Positions 1 through 7,037 of a stretch of 22,031 bases of DNA are shown in pieces; the stretch's first letter is position 1, and every line of letters starts with the position of its first letter. The notes under the pieces are model-generated. The model saw only the letters and a program-made list of their open reading frames with translations, had not been told where the DNA came from and ran no database searches. The position numbers were made by a program, and so were the translations under genes. Origin of the DNA: Chloroflexota bacterium (lineage in GTDB: Bacteria; Chloroflexota; Anaerolineae; JAADDB01); assembly GCA_013154135.1 (NCBI GenBank), contig JAADDB010000048.1, positions 1 through 22,031 of the forward strand, read 5' to 3'.

Positions 1-116
1 CATGACCGGCCGAGAATCGCCCCGCACGGTCCACGATGGGCCTCCCGCCCCTCTTACTCGTTATGCGTTAGGCTCTTCGCCCATCCCGGCCGACCTCGCC
101 CTCCACCCAACCCCTT

Positions 117-172
117 AATCGTTACTCATTAATCGTCAATCGTTACTCCTAAATCGTCAATCGTTACTCCTA
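117..172. repeat. 21-bp tandem repeat at the 3' end of the HAD gene
   Basis: Two adjacent 21-bp units, 131-151 and 152-172, are identical, and a shorter partial unit precedes them at 117-128. Each unit contains the words AATCGT and CGTTACTC. Because 21 bp is seven codons, the repeat stays in frame with the HAD gene and encodes its last residues (GVTIDDL followed by GVTIDD, then a stop at 129). Similar words (ACGAGTAA on the minus strand) recur at about 53-63 and 17850-17860, so this looks like a local member of a dispersed intergenic repeat type. Confidence 0.9.
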
Positions 173-818
173 GCCATTCCCGGAGCGGGTGTAACGTGGC
201 GTGGGGGATGACCCACGTGGCTGCTTGGGCTACCGTGGGGTGGCTTGGTTGGACGGCCACGGACCAGCGAGCCCGTTGGAACATGGGAATGTCTCCCCGG
301 CTATCGCCCACGGTCAACGTCTCTTCCGGCGGGACCCCCAATTCGGCTTGGAGCGCGGCCAGGACCTCCCCTTTGCCGTTGTACGGGCAATGGGCCTTCA
401 CTTGGCCACTTACCACCCATTCTCCCCCGTTGGGTTCGAAGAAGATCTCGTTGCCGATGGCGATGGGAATGTTCAACTCCTCGGCCACCAGCTCCGCGTG
501 CAAGAGGAGGCCGGAGCTGATGATGGCCACCGTCACCCCCGCGTCCTGCAGGAGCCGGACGACCTCCCGGGCACCGGGCAGATATGGGTTCTGGCGGAAA
601 AGATCCTCCAACACCCGACGTGGAACCCCTTTCCACAAACTCACATCTTGTCGGAGCCATTCCTCATACGCGAGCTGTCCACTCATCCCCTTCTCGGTGA
701 TGGGGCGGGAAGCCTCCAACGTTCCCAGGCGTTGGTGAAGGTACACATAAGGATCACGGGCCTGTTTGAGGGTCCCATCCAAGTCGAAAACTGCCAGCTT
801 CACATCCTCAAGCACCAT
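129..818 (-). CDS. HAD-superfamily phosphatase, phosphoserine-phosphatase-like
   Basis: Cytosolic haloacid-dehalogenase-fold hydrolase of 229 residues, probably a small-molecule phosphomonoesterase; the substrate cannot be read from sequence. Motif I is FDLDGT with nucleophile D12 and acid D14, motif II is ISSG (about 100-103), motif III is probably K149, and motif IV is GDSRGD (171-176). An alpha-helical cap lies between motifs I and II (about 20-80), as in the HAD-IB phosphoserine phosphatase group. The ATG lies three bases after the tyrS stop, and a GGAG-type site sits within the end of tyrS, so the two genes are probably co-transcribed. The natural C-terminus seems to end near REWL; the last 14 residues come from a 21-bp tandem repeat that has moved the stop codon. 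The HAD assignment is firm, the substrate open. Confidence 0.88.
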   Translation of the reverse strand: MVLEDVKLAVFDLDGTLKQARDPYVYLHQRLGTLEASRPITEKGMSGQLAYEEWLRQDVSLWKGVPRRVLEDLFRQNPYLPGAREVVRLLQDAGVTVAIISSGLLLHAELVAEELNIPIAIGNEIFFEPNGGEWVVSGQVKAHCPYNGKGEVLAALQAELGVPPEETLTVGDSRGDIPMFQRARWSVAVQPSHPTVAQAATWVIPHATLHPLREWLGVTIDDLGVTIDD

Positions 819-821
819 TTC

Positions 822-2126
822 TCACCCTTCTCCGCTCGGGGTTCCCTTCAAACGCAAAAACCGTCGGCGTCCCACGCGCAGGACATGTTCCCTACCATCG
901 GGCGTGAAGACCGCGTTGATGTCCGTCACCCGTTGCCCATCCAGCTGGACGCCTCCCTGCTTGATGAGCCGGCGGGCTTCTCCCTTGCTCTTCGTGAGCC
1001 CGGCTTCGGCGATGATGTCCACTATCCGCGTGGGGTGCGAGACCTCCCATTCGGGCATGTCCTCAGGCAAATCCCGTTGCTGGAAAACGCGCACAAAGTG
1101 CTCCTCTGCCCGTTTGGCCGCGTCCTCCCCGTGGAAAATGCTGACGATCTCCCGGGCCAGCTCCATCTTCACATCCCTCGGGTGCCGTCGTCCCTCTCGC
1201 AAATCCCGCTCAATCTGCTCGATTTGTTCGGGCATGTAGCGGGTGACCAACTTGAAATATGTGATCATCACATGGTCGGGCAGGCTCATCACCTTACCGT
1301 ACATGTCCTCCGGGGGGGCCAGGATGGGAATGTGGTTTCCCAGACTCTTGCTCATCTTGATGACCCCATCCGTTCCGGGCAGGATAGGTACAATCACCGC
1401 GACCTGGGGACGTTGTCCGAAAGCTTCCTGGAGTTTTCGACCCGCGACCACGATGTTGAAAATCTGGTCTGTTCCCCCAACCTGCACATCCGTTCGCAAG
1501 GCCACTGCGTCGTACCCCTGCATGAGCGGGTAGAAGAACTCGTGCAAGAAGATCGCGTCCCCCTTGTCATAGCGCTTGCGGAAGTGTTCGCGCGCGAGGA
1601 ATTGCTGCACGGTGAAGTTGGACGCGATGTGAATGAGATCTTCGAAAGTGAGTTTGGCCAGCCATTCGTGGTTGTAGCGAATGACCGTCTTCTCCGGGTC
1701 CAGGATCTTGAAAGCCTGTTCCGTGTAGGTCCGCGCGTTGGCCATGACTGTGTCCAGATCCATGATCTGGCGGGCCTTATCCTTGTCGCTCGGGTCTCCC
1801 ACCAAACTGGTGAAGGAGCCGATGAGGAAAATCGCGGTGTGGCCCAGCTCCTGGAATTGGCGCAGTTTGCGCATAGGCACCATGTGTCCCAAGTGCAAGT
1901 CCGAAGTGCGGGGGTCTACGCCCAAGTAGACGCGTAGGGGACGTCGGGTGCGGTACGCTTCTTCCAGGCGCTCCCGGAGTTCTGCTTCCATGCGTTGTTT
2001 CAGCTGTTCCGCGTCGGGGTCCCCTTCCGGCCCGTACTGGCACCCCTGCATCAAATAGCGGATCTGTTCGTCCAAGGACAATTGTTGGGCCAGGGGAGTG
2101 GGTTCGTAGATTTCCGGTTCCGTCAT
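822..2126 (-). CDS. tyrS: Tyrosine--tRNA ligase
   Basis: Class Ic aminoacyl-tRNA synthetase that activates tyrosine with ATP and charges tRNA-Tyr in the cytosol. The 434-residue product has the HIGH-type signature HLGH (78-81), a tyrosine-pocket region with MQGYDAVAL and VGGTDQ (about 202-220), the KMSKS loop (257-261), and a C-terminal S4 RNA-binding domain (about 365-430). Length and motif order fit the TyrZ-like bacterial branch. The reading frame is open for another 47 codons upstream, but that stretch has no family similarity and includes a low-complexity repeat, while a strong AAAGGAGGT site sits nine bases before the ATG at 2126, so this start is preferred. The HAD phosphatase gene follows three bases after the stop. 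Confidence 0.96.
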   Translation of the reverse strand: MTEPEIYEPTPLAQQLSLDEQIRYLMQGCQYGPEGDPDAEQLKQRMEAELRERLEEAYRTRRPLRVYLGVDPRTSDLHLGHMVPMRKLRQFQELGHTAIFLIGSFTSLVGDPSDKDKARQIMDLDTVMANARTYTEQAFKILDPEKTVIRYNHEWLAKLTFEDLIHIASNFTVQQFLAREHFRKRYDKGDAIFLHEFFYPLMQGYDAVALRTDVQVGGTDQIFNIVVAGRKLQEAFGQRPQVAVIVPILPGTDGVIKMSKSLGNHIPILAPPEDMYGKVMSLPDHVMITYFKLVTRYMPEQIEQIERDLREGRRHPRDVKMELAREIVSIFHGEDAAKRAEEHFVRVFQQRDLPEDMPEWEVSHPTRIVDIIAEAGLTKSKGEARRLIKQGGVQLDGQRVTDINAVFTPDGREHVLRVGRRRFLRLKGTPSGEG

Positions 2127-2135
2127 GCCCTTTTT

Positions 2136-2144
2136 ACCTCCTTT
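2136..2144 (-). promoter_or_regulatory. Ribosome binding site that sets the tyrS start
   Basis: The minus strand reads AAAGGAGGT, nearly a full anti-16S match, nine bases before the ATG at 2126. It decides against the longer open frame beginning at 2267. Confidence 0.85.
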
Positions 2145-2240
2145 TGTTCGCGGCTGATTGACCGGCACATTGGGATATGATGTTGATTTCTTCCCCGGAG
2201 AGAACTGCTTGGCGCGGGCGCGACCGGGCGCAAGTGGGGC

Positions 2241-2268
2241 GATGACCGACGACCGACGACCGACCAAC
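2241..2268. repeat. Short 7-bp tandem repeat (GACGACC type)
   Basis: The plus strand reads GATGACC, GACGACC, GACGACC and then a degenerate GACCAAC, that is, three to four units of 7 bp. It lies in the leader of tyrS and resembles the short degenerate repeats at the left end of the window. Confidence 0.7.
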
Positions 2269-2334
2269 GGCGGTGGTCGTTATCGCCCTGTGCGCTCCAA
2301 AGTGCTACCGGGTTTTGTCCATCAATCAGCGCTG

Positions 2335-2361
2335 GAACTCACGAGATAGGGACGTGAGCTC
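2335..2361 (-). other. Hairpin downstream of the cyclic phosphodiesterase gene
   Basis: On the minus strand GAGCTCACG pairs with CGTGAGTTC: nine pairs, one of them G-U, with a nine-base loop. The G-U pair becomes an A-C mismatch on the plus strand, so the structure fits RNA made from the minus strand. A second small hairpin lies just before it at 2368-2381. They may act as a weak terminator or an RNA 3'-end stabiliser; there is no U-tract. Confidence 0.5.
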
Positions 2362-2398
2362 TCTTCTGGTTCAGGGGAACCTTAGCGCATCTTCCCAT

Positions 2399-2992
2399 TT
2401 ATTGCAACGTTACTCGGGCGACAGGTGTGTACTCCGCGCCCGAAGGTTTCAGCACACTGCGGTACAGGGTGATCTCCCGCACCTGGTGGCGGCCAAAGGG
2501 GTCGACCTTGAGCCGTTGGACCGCCTGTCCTATGGCCGCGAGGGTCGTATTGCCCTGTCCCCTGCGCACCCGTCCGATGGTCAGATGGGGGGAATACCCC
2601 CGTCTTTCCGGTTTCCACCCGTGCATGACCAGGGCGCGGGCCACCGCGGCCTGTACTCGGTGCAGCGCGTCCACATCCCCTCCGATGCCGAGCCAAATGA
2701 CCCGTGGGCGGCGGTAGTTGGGAAACACGCCTGCCGCCGCGATCTCCACATCAAAGGGAGGAATCCCCTCCAGGGCTTGGGTCACCTCCTCCACCATGGG
2801 AGGAATTCGGGAGCGATACCAGTCGCCCAGGAAGGCCAACGTGACGTGCACGTTGTTCGCGGGAACCCAACGCACGCTGCCGCCCGGCACCTGACGGATC
2901 AACTCCTTTTGGAGGTGTTCAATCTGGGTGTGGATGGGCTTGGGCAGTGGGATGGCCCAGAACAGTCGCCATTGTTCCTCTTTTTCAGTCAT
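2399..2992 (-). CDS. thpR: RNA 2',3'-cyclic phosphodiesterase (2'-5' RNA ligase family)
   Basis: Member of the 2H phosphoesterase superfamily, about 197 residues. It has both HxTx signatures, HVTL at 49-52 and HLTI at 136-139, which form the active site that opens 2',3'-cyclic phosphates to 2'-phosphates and, in some family members, reversibly makes 2'-5' linkages between tRNA halves. Length is normal for ThpR/LigT. The ATG at 2992 is preferred to the one at 3001: an AAGGGG site sits about ten bases before 2992 but almost touches 3001. The start overlaps the end of the RNA ligase gene by eight bases, so the two are likely translationally coupled. Together with the upstream ligase and PIN nuclease, this suggests a role in RNA end processing. 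Confidence 0.92.
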   Translation of the reverse strand: MTEKEEQWRLFWAIPLPKPIHTQIEHLQKELIRQVPGGSVRWVPANNVHVTLAFLGDWYRSRIPPMVEEVTQALEGIPPFDVEIAAAGVFPNYRRPRVIWLGIGGDVDALHRVQAAVARALVMHGWKPERRGYSPHLTIGRVRRGQGNTTLAAIGQAVQRLKVDPFGRHQVREITLYRSVLKPSGAEYTPVARVTLQ

Positions 2993-4076
2993 AGTGACCA
3001 TACCCCTTGAGTATCATACGGAAGCGTTTTGTGCTCTTGCGGAAAACGCGCTTGAACCCCACCATGACAAAAGGACGGCCGTGGACGACCACGGGCCTGG
3101 TGTAGAGTTCTTCCACCTGCACCCGTGTGCCCAACAACTCCTGTAGAGCCTTCCACGTGTTGATGTTGCGCACGAGGATGCGGTATTCCTCGGCGGATTC
3201 TCTGTAATTCCGCAGCACGCTCCACCCTTCCAACATAGCCCGACCGATGCGTTGGGCGTATTCCTCTTCATCCAACCCGAGCTCTTGGACGAACAACGTT
3301 GTGCGCAGCAGCCGATTGGTGAAATAACCGCTGTCCAGGTCAAAGAGGATGGGCAGGTGATCGCGGATATCCTCCAGATCCGACGCCGCGGTGACGTACT
3401 TGACCATTCGTTCCCCCTGCTCTCCTTTGGCGACAATGCCCTCGCCTCCCCGGTTGTTGATCTCGAGCAGGAGCTCCTTGATGGCGGGCAGCTCCTGGAC
3501 GGTGAACTTCCCCAGCTGGGGGACGGTGGGGATGGCGTAGCGGGCCGCGAGCTCGTACTTCTGCTCCGGAGGCACCCGATGCCCGTCCGGGAGGCTGATT
3601 TCGAAGAGGAAGAAGTGCAGCCCCGGGGGGAGGTCGAGAGGGCGTTGGGGGTTGTAAGGGCTATCCCCCAATGCCTCGCCGCACAGCACGTGGTCCGGGT
3701 GATCTTGGAAGAACTCGACGAGCCCCATGGATTCTGCCCAGATTTGGGCCCATTCCGTGGTATAAGGGCAGACAAAGCCCCCTCGGGTGAGGGCCAGGAC
3801 GCGTCGGTTCACCCACACCAGGCGCACATTGTATCCGTCCAGCTTCTCCTCCAGGAAAAAGGGCCGTTCCTTGAAAAAACGCCGAAGCCCCCGCTCCAAC
3901 ACGTAAACGCGTTTGATGCGTGGGAATCCCCAGACGGTGAAAATGTGTCCGGACTGGTCCACCGCATCGGGAAAGATGACGGTCCCCCGAGGGTGGGAGG
4001 GCGTGTCATCGCTGATGCGGTAGTAGCGAATGGATTCGAATGTGCGTTGTTCCACCACGTTATTTTCCGAGATCAT
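2985..4076 (-). CDS. ATP-dependent RNA ligase, Rnl3 / Pab1020 family
   Basis: Nucleotidyltransferase-fold RNA ligase of 363 residues. Motif I is EEKLDG with the AMP-accepting lysine K78; R-containing strands follow; motif III is FFLFEIS (155-161), motif IV is EGIVAKG (212-218) and motif V is MVKYV (224-228, K226). A helical C-terminal region of about 125 residues matches the dimerising accessory part of the archaeal Rnl3 group, such as Methanothermobacter Rnl and Pyrococcus Pab1020. Those enzymes join 5'-phosphate to 3'-OH RNA ends and can circularise RNA. The family is mainly archaeal and thermophilic, so its presence in a bacterium is notable. The start overlaps the stop of the PIN/HARP gene (ATGA) and the end overlaps the phosphodiesterase start, which makes a tight cassette. 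The biological substrate in this organism is unknown. Confidence 0.93.
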   Translation of the reverse strand: MISENNVVEQRTFESIRYYRISDDTPSHPRGTVIFPDAVDQSGHIFTVWGFPRIKRVYVLERGLRRFFKERPFFLEEKLDGYNVRLVWVNRRVLALTRGGFVCPYTTEWAQIWAESMGLVEFFQDHPDHVLCGEALGDSPYNPQRPLDLPPGLHFFLFEISLPDGHRVPPEQKYELAARYAIPTVPQLGKFTVQELPAIKELLLEINNRGGEGIVAKGEQGERMVKYVTAASDLEDIRDHLPILFDLDSGYFTNRLLRTTLFVQELGLDEEEYAQRIGRAMLEGWSVLRNYRESAEEYRILVRNINTWKALQELLGTRVQVEELYTRPVVVHGRPFVMVGFKRVFRKSTKRFRMILKGYGHYD

Positions 4077-4645
4077 GGGGTATCTTCCTTTTGCTGCTCC
4101 AGAGTGAGGAGGAAGTCGGACATGGAGAAGACCTCGATCCCCAGGGTTTCGGCCATGTTGCGAATGCCCATGTCCGCGCTGAGGATGGCTGCGTTCACCT
4201 CTTTGGCCAGCAGGACTACGTCCAAGTCCTCCACACTGTCCACAATGCCGGACCGGAGGGCTTCCCGGTATTTTTCTCGCAACTTGCGGATGGTCTCATC
4301 ACTGCTCTCCGCGCGGGCCGCCTGTTCTGCCACCCGGAGTCCTCGGTCAATGCGTTGGCGTACATCTCGGATGAAGAAGTGGAGCACCGCGGCCGGAACC
4401 TGGAGGGCAAAGAGGTCGGGGGCACGCACAATCGCGTGGGCCCGGAGAAGAGCCATGGTCTCCGGGGAGGCAAAGTGGCGCAGTTCGTTGAAAATGGAGA
4501 CGGGAATGTACACGCGGACACCGCGCTGTTGCGTCCGCTGGATGAACGCGCGGATCGCGTCATCCACGCTCTCACCCAACAGATGGCGGGTATCCGGGTT
4601 GACGAATACGCTGGTGTCCACAACAATCGCGGATGGTGTGCTCAT
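4073..4645 (-). CDS. HARP-type PIN nuclease (protein-only RNase P homolog, 'RNA ligase partner')
   Basis: PIN-domain metallonuclease of 190 residues, about the size recalled for the Aquifex protein-only RNase P. N-terminal VVDTSVF supplies D10 and E54 follows. A helical insertion (about 85-130) contains IDRGLRVAEQA and leads into KLREKYREALRSG, then DSVEDLD (D136, D140, D142) and SADMGIR (D158). The insertion and the acid spacing match HARP (homologs of Aquifex RNase P), which trim 5' leaders from pre-tRNA; older databases call this family 'RNA ligase partner' because it travels with Pab1020-type ligases. Here the ligase gene follows with an ATGA overlap, and the stop of the upstream kinase overlaps this ATG the same way. 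Whether it does RNase P work in vivo, or another cleavage linked to ligation, is open: archaeal deletions showed HARP is not the main RNase P there. Confidence 0.86.
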   Translation of the reverse strand: MSTPSAIVVDTSVFVNPDTRHLLGESVDDAIRAFIQRTQQRGVRVYIPVSIFNELRHFASPETMALLRAHAIVRAPDLFALQVPAAVLHFFIRDVRQRIDRGLRVAEQAARAESSDETIRKLREKYREALRSGIVDSVEDLDVVLLAKEVNAAILSADMGIRNMAETLGIEVFSMSDFLLTLEQQKEDTP

Positions 4646-5565
4646 GGTGTTACACCTGTCGTGTAGACGTGCTGGGCCCCCGCGCGTCGGAGGGCGTGGA
4701 CGATCTCCCCGGCCCGGGAGGGAGGGGCAAGGGCGATGACATTGCCTCCCCAGCCCGCGCCGGCCAGTTTGGCGCCCCAGGCCCCGGCTTCCCTCGCGGC
4801 CTGGACCAGCGCGTCAAGTTGGGGGGATGAGACGCCCATCTGTTCCAGGAGGTAGTGATTTTCGTTGAGAAGTGCGCCCAATTCCGGCCAATCCGCGCGG
4901 ACGAGCGCGTCCCGGGCCCGGTGCACAACGTGGCCGATCGCGTCGAAGAGCGCTTCGTACCGCGCTTTTTGGGCCTCCCACTGTTGACGCACATAAGCCA
5001 CCACATCGCGGGTGGCTGCGGCCTGACCGCTGTCCGCGATGACCAAGGGGATGGGGTGGGACAACTCAAAGGGCTCCGGCGGAGCGCCCTTGACGAACCA
5101 GATGGGCTGTTCATAGGCGATGACCGTGTTATCAATGCCGCTGGGCGTGCCGTGCCAGAGTTTTTCCCCCTCATACACCAACCGCGCGACCTCATCCGGA
5201 GGGAGGGGGTGGTGCAGGGCCTGGGCCAACACTCGCACCACGGCCGTCGCCACGGCCGCGCTGCTCCCCAATCCCCCGCCGATGGGGATGTCCGAGCGGA
5301 CCTGCAACATCCCGGACGGTGGGGTCTGCCCCAGGGTGTCCAGGGTGTGGGAAATGACCACGGCCAACGGGTGCTGGAGGTGGGTGGACCAAACCCACCG
5401 TTCGTCCAGATCTTCCAGGTGGACGTGGAGGGCCCCGCCCGCCTGGGGGGTGAAGGTCGCGTGGGCTCGCAGATCGTGGATGGGGACGGCGATCGCGGGC
5501 CGGGTGTAGACTACCGCGTGCTCGCCGCACAGGATGATTTTAGCACAGGCACTCGCGTGGTCCAT
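4642..5565 (-). CDS. mvk: Mevalonate kinase (GHMP family)
   Basis: GHMP-superfamily kinase that phosphorylates mevalonate in the mevalonate route to isopentenyl diphosphate. Of 307 residues, visible motifs are an N-terminal KIILCGEHAVVY (9-20), the ATP-binding PIGGGLGSSAA (94-104), HGTPSGIDN with the likely catalytic Asp (138-146), and C-terminal KLAGAGWGG. The usual APGK near the N-terminus appears here as ACAK, an unusual variant that keeps the lysine. A GTG seven codons upstream (5586) is an alternative start, but family alignment favours the ATG at 5565; neither has a strong ribosome binding site. Its TGA overlaps the ATG of the HARP gene, so it appears to head the RNA-processing operon, an unexpected pairing. 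Galactokinase or phosphomevalonate kinase are less likely from the motifs. Confidence 0.88.
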   Translation of the reverse strand: MDHASACAKIILCGEHAVVYTRPAIAVPIHDLRAHATFTPQAGGALHVHLEDLDERWVWSTHLQHPLAVVISHTLDTLGQTPPSGMLQVRSDIPIGGGLGSSAAVATAVVRVLAQALHHPLPPDEVARLVYEGEKLWHGTPSGIDNTVIAYEQPIWFVKGAPPEPFELSHPIPLVIADSGQAAATRDVVAYVRQQWEAQKARYEALFDAIGHVVHRARDALVRADWPELGALLNENHYLLEQMGVSSPQLDALVQAAREAGAWGAKLAGAGWGGNVIALAPPSRAGEIVHALRRAGAQHVYTTGVTP

Positions 5566-5586
5566 GATTCCCAATGTATCCGTCAC

Positions 5587-5894
5587 AATGGATGGCTTGG
5601 CCGAAAAAACAACATCTCGGCAGCGGACGGGAGGCGCCAGCCCGTCACGTGCACGAAACAGTCACTCTCCCTTGAGACACATTTTCAGCAAATCCAGAAT
5701 TTGCCTGGGGAAAGTTTACCTCATGTTACGTTTTTTGGCCTAATCCCTGGTTTCGTGTTGAATGTCCCCGTGCCGATGGGGCGACAAAACTGGGCAGCGT
5801 CCGGGCCGCGGACGGGCCCGCGCCCGGACGGGACGCCGGCGTTCTCACCCCGTGCCTTTTGTGGGGGGCGGGCGAAGTGTGTCCATCGCTCAGG
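5587..5894 (-). other. Intergenic region ahead of the mevalonate kinase operon
   Basis: This gap of about 308 bases contains no credible gene. The half next to the SIS gene carries a strong GC-rich hairpin (5798-5830). The middle (about 5680-5760) is noticeably AT-richer and includes a small hairpin, GCAAAT/ATTTGC, at about 5686-5707. A promoter for the four-gene operon should lie here, but I find no pair of -35 and -10 boxes that stands out. Confidence 0.5.
5798..5830 (-). terminator. GC-rich hairpin, probable terminator of the SIS gene
   Basis: CGTCCGGGC (5798-5806) pairs perfectly with GCCCGGACG (5822-5830). Past one bulged base, an inner GCGG/CCGC stem adds four more pairs. It lies 64 bases after the SIS stop on the transcribed strand and is followed by CTGCCCAGTTTTGT, a short T-run set several bases away, so termination is plausible but not textbook. 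Confidence 0.5.
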
Positions 5895-6938
5895 TCATCG
5901 TGTTTGGGTTACCTTTGTCAGGCCCCGAGGATGGTCCGGATCGTAGTCCTTGGCCAGTGTCAGGTAATAGGCAAAGAGTTGGCCGGGGATGACGGTGATG
6001 AAGGGGGAAACTCGCTCGGGTAGGGAGGTGGGCAGTTGCAAGGGGATGCGGGCCAGGGCCAGGGTTTCCGGGACATCGGAGATGACCAGGAGCTCCGCGC
6101 CTTTCGCTTTCAGGGCTTGAGCCTGTTTGTGGATCTCCGCGTGTACTTCCCCTCGCGGCGCGACCAGGAGGACCGGGAACCCGTTCGCGACCATGGCAAT
6201 AGGGCCATGCTGGAAGTCTGCCGAGGAGTACGGTTCCGCGACCACATAGGTCAGTTCCTTCAACTTCAGCGCGATCTCATAGGCCGTGGCGTAATTGTAG
6301 CCCCGACCGATGACCACACAGGCCTCCATGTACCGGTAGCGCTCCGCGATGCGGGAAATGTGGGTCGCGAGGCTCAACGTTTGACTGACCGCGGCCGGAA
6401 CATCCTGCAGTTCCTGGAGCAGGACCTTGTCCTCCGCCCAGTGGGCCGCGAGGAGGGCCAAAGCCATCAGCTGGGCGGTGTACGTCTTTGTCGCGGCAAT
6501 GCTCCTCTCCTCTCCCGCGTGGAGGGCAATGGTGTGCTCCGCGGTTTGGGCCAGGGGAGATGTGGGATCGTTGGTGATGGCCAAGGTGGGCACCCCCTGT
6601 TCGCGCGCGTCCTGCACGACCTGCACGATATCCGTGGACTTCCCGGATTGGGAGATCCCGATGACCAAAGCCCCGTCCAGGCGGGGCGGCGTTTTGTACA
6701 AGGTGTGGAGGGAAGGCGTTGCCAGGGCTACCGGCCAGCGCGTGGTGGTGCCGAAGAGGTATTTCCCGTAAAGGGCCGCGTTATCGCTGCTCCCCCGGGC
6801 GGCAATAACCACGTAGCGGATGTCCTGCTTCCGTAGTTGGGCCGCAATATCGCGGATATGCTCATTTTCCTCCAGGTACAGGGTTGTCAGCACCTGAGGT
6901 TGAGCGAAAATCTCTCGGTACAAATAGGATGTCTCCAT
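5895..6938 (-). CDS. SIS-domain sugar-phosphate enzyme, NagB-II / GlmS isomerase-like
   Basis: Two tandem SIS domains in 347 residues, equivalent to the isomerase half of GlmS without the glutaminase domain. Motifs are ARGSSDNAALYGKYLF (47-62), ISQSGKSTDI (about 95-104), the ERSIAATKTYTAQ stretch of the first domain's end, and a second SIS with GRGYNYATAYEIALKLKEL followed by FQHGP. Such stand-alone proteins include glucosamine-6-phosphate deaminases of the NagB-II type and deglycase-like enzymes, so an amino-sugar-phosphate deaminase or isomerase role is likely; the precise substrate is not visible. The ATG at 6938 is preceded by CAGGAGG at five bases and fits the family start better than the upstream ATG at 6980. 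It lies about 100 bases after the GNAT gene and is followed by a GC-rich hairpin, so it may be its own unit. Confidence 0.85.
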   Translation of the reverse strand: METSYLYREIFAQPQVLTTLYLEENEHIRDIAAQLRKQDIRYVVIAARGSSDNAALYGKYLFGTTTRWPVALATPSLHTLYKTPPRLDGALVIGISQSGKSTDIVQVVQDAREQGVPTLAITNDPTSPLAQTAEHTIALHAGEERSIAATKTYTAQLMALALLAAHWAEDKVLLQELQDVPAAVSQTLSLATHISRIAERYRYMEACVVIGRGYNYATAYEIALKLKELTYVVAEPYSSADFQHGPIAMVANGFPVLLVAPRGEVHAEIHKQAQALKAKGAELLVISDVPETLALARIPLQLPTSLPERVSPFITVIPGQLFAYYLTLAKDYDPDHPRGLTKVTQTR

Positions 6939-6943
6939 GTCGG

Positions 6944-6950
6944 CCTCCTG
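6944..6950 (-). promoter_or_regulatory. Ribosome binding site of the SIS gene
   Basis: The minus strand reads CAGGAGG five bases before the ATG at 6938, which decides the start against the ATG 14 codons upstream. Confidence 0.8.
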
Positions 6951-7037
6951 GTTAATAGTAGCGTATGCGTCATCCGTCATAAGGGATGCGCAAAGTGGGG
7001 AACAGCGGCGGCCCGTCCGCGCCGTGGAAGACGGATC

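Larger units (their letters stand above)
2127..2398 (-). other. Intergenic region between the cyclic phosphodiesterase gene and tyrS
   Basis: This 272-base gap holds no credible gene. Reading along the minus strand, it contains a small hairpin (2368-2381, stem GGTTC/GAACC), a 9-bp hairpin (2335-2361), a 7-bp repeat (2241-2268) and the tyrS ribosome binding site. No T-tract follows the hairpins and no T-box consensus is visible. A promoter for tyrS is expected here, but I see no convincing -35/-10 pair. Confidence 0.6.

Noticed and set aside
201..1937. Long plus-strand open frame of 578 codons over tyrS and the HAD gene
   Set aside because: It is antisense to two well-supported genes, has no family features and results from the scarcity of stops in GC-rich DNA.
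2127..2398. T-box riboswitch before tyrS
   Set aside because: No AGGGTGGNACCGCG-type antiterminator sequence or specifier stem is present, and the hairpins lack a terminator T-run.
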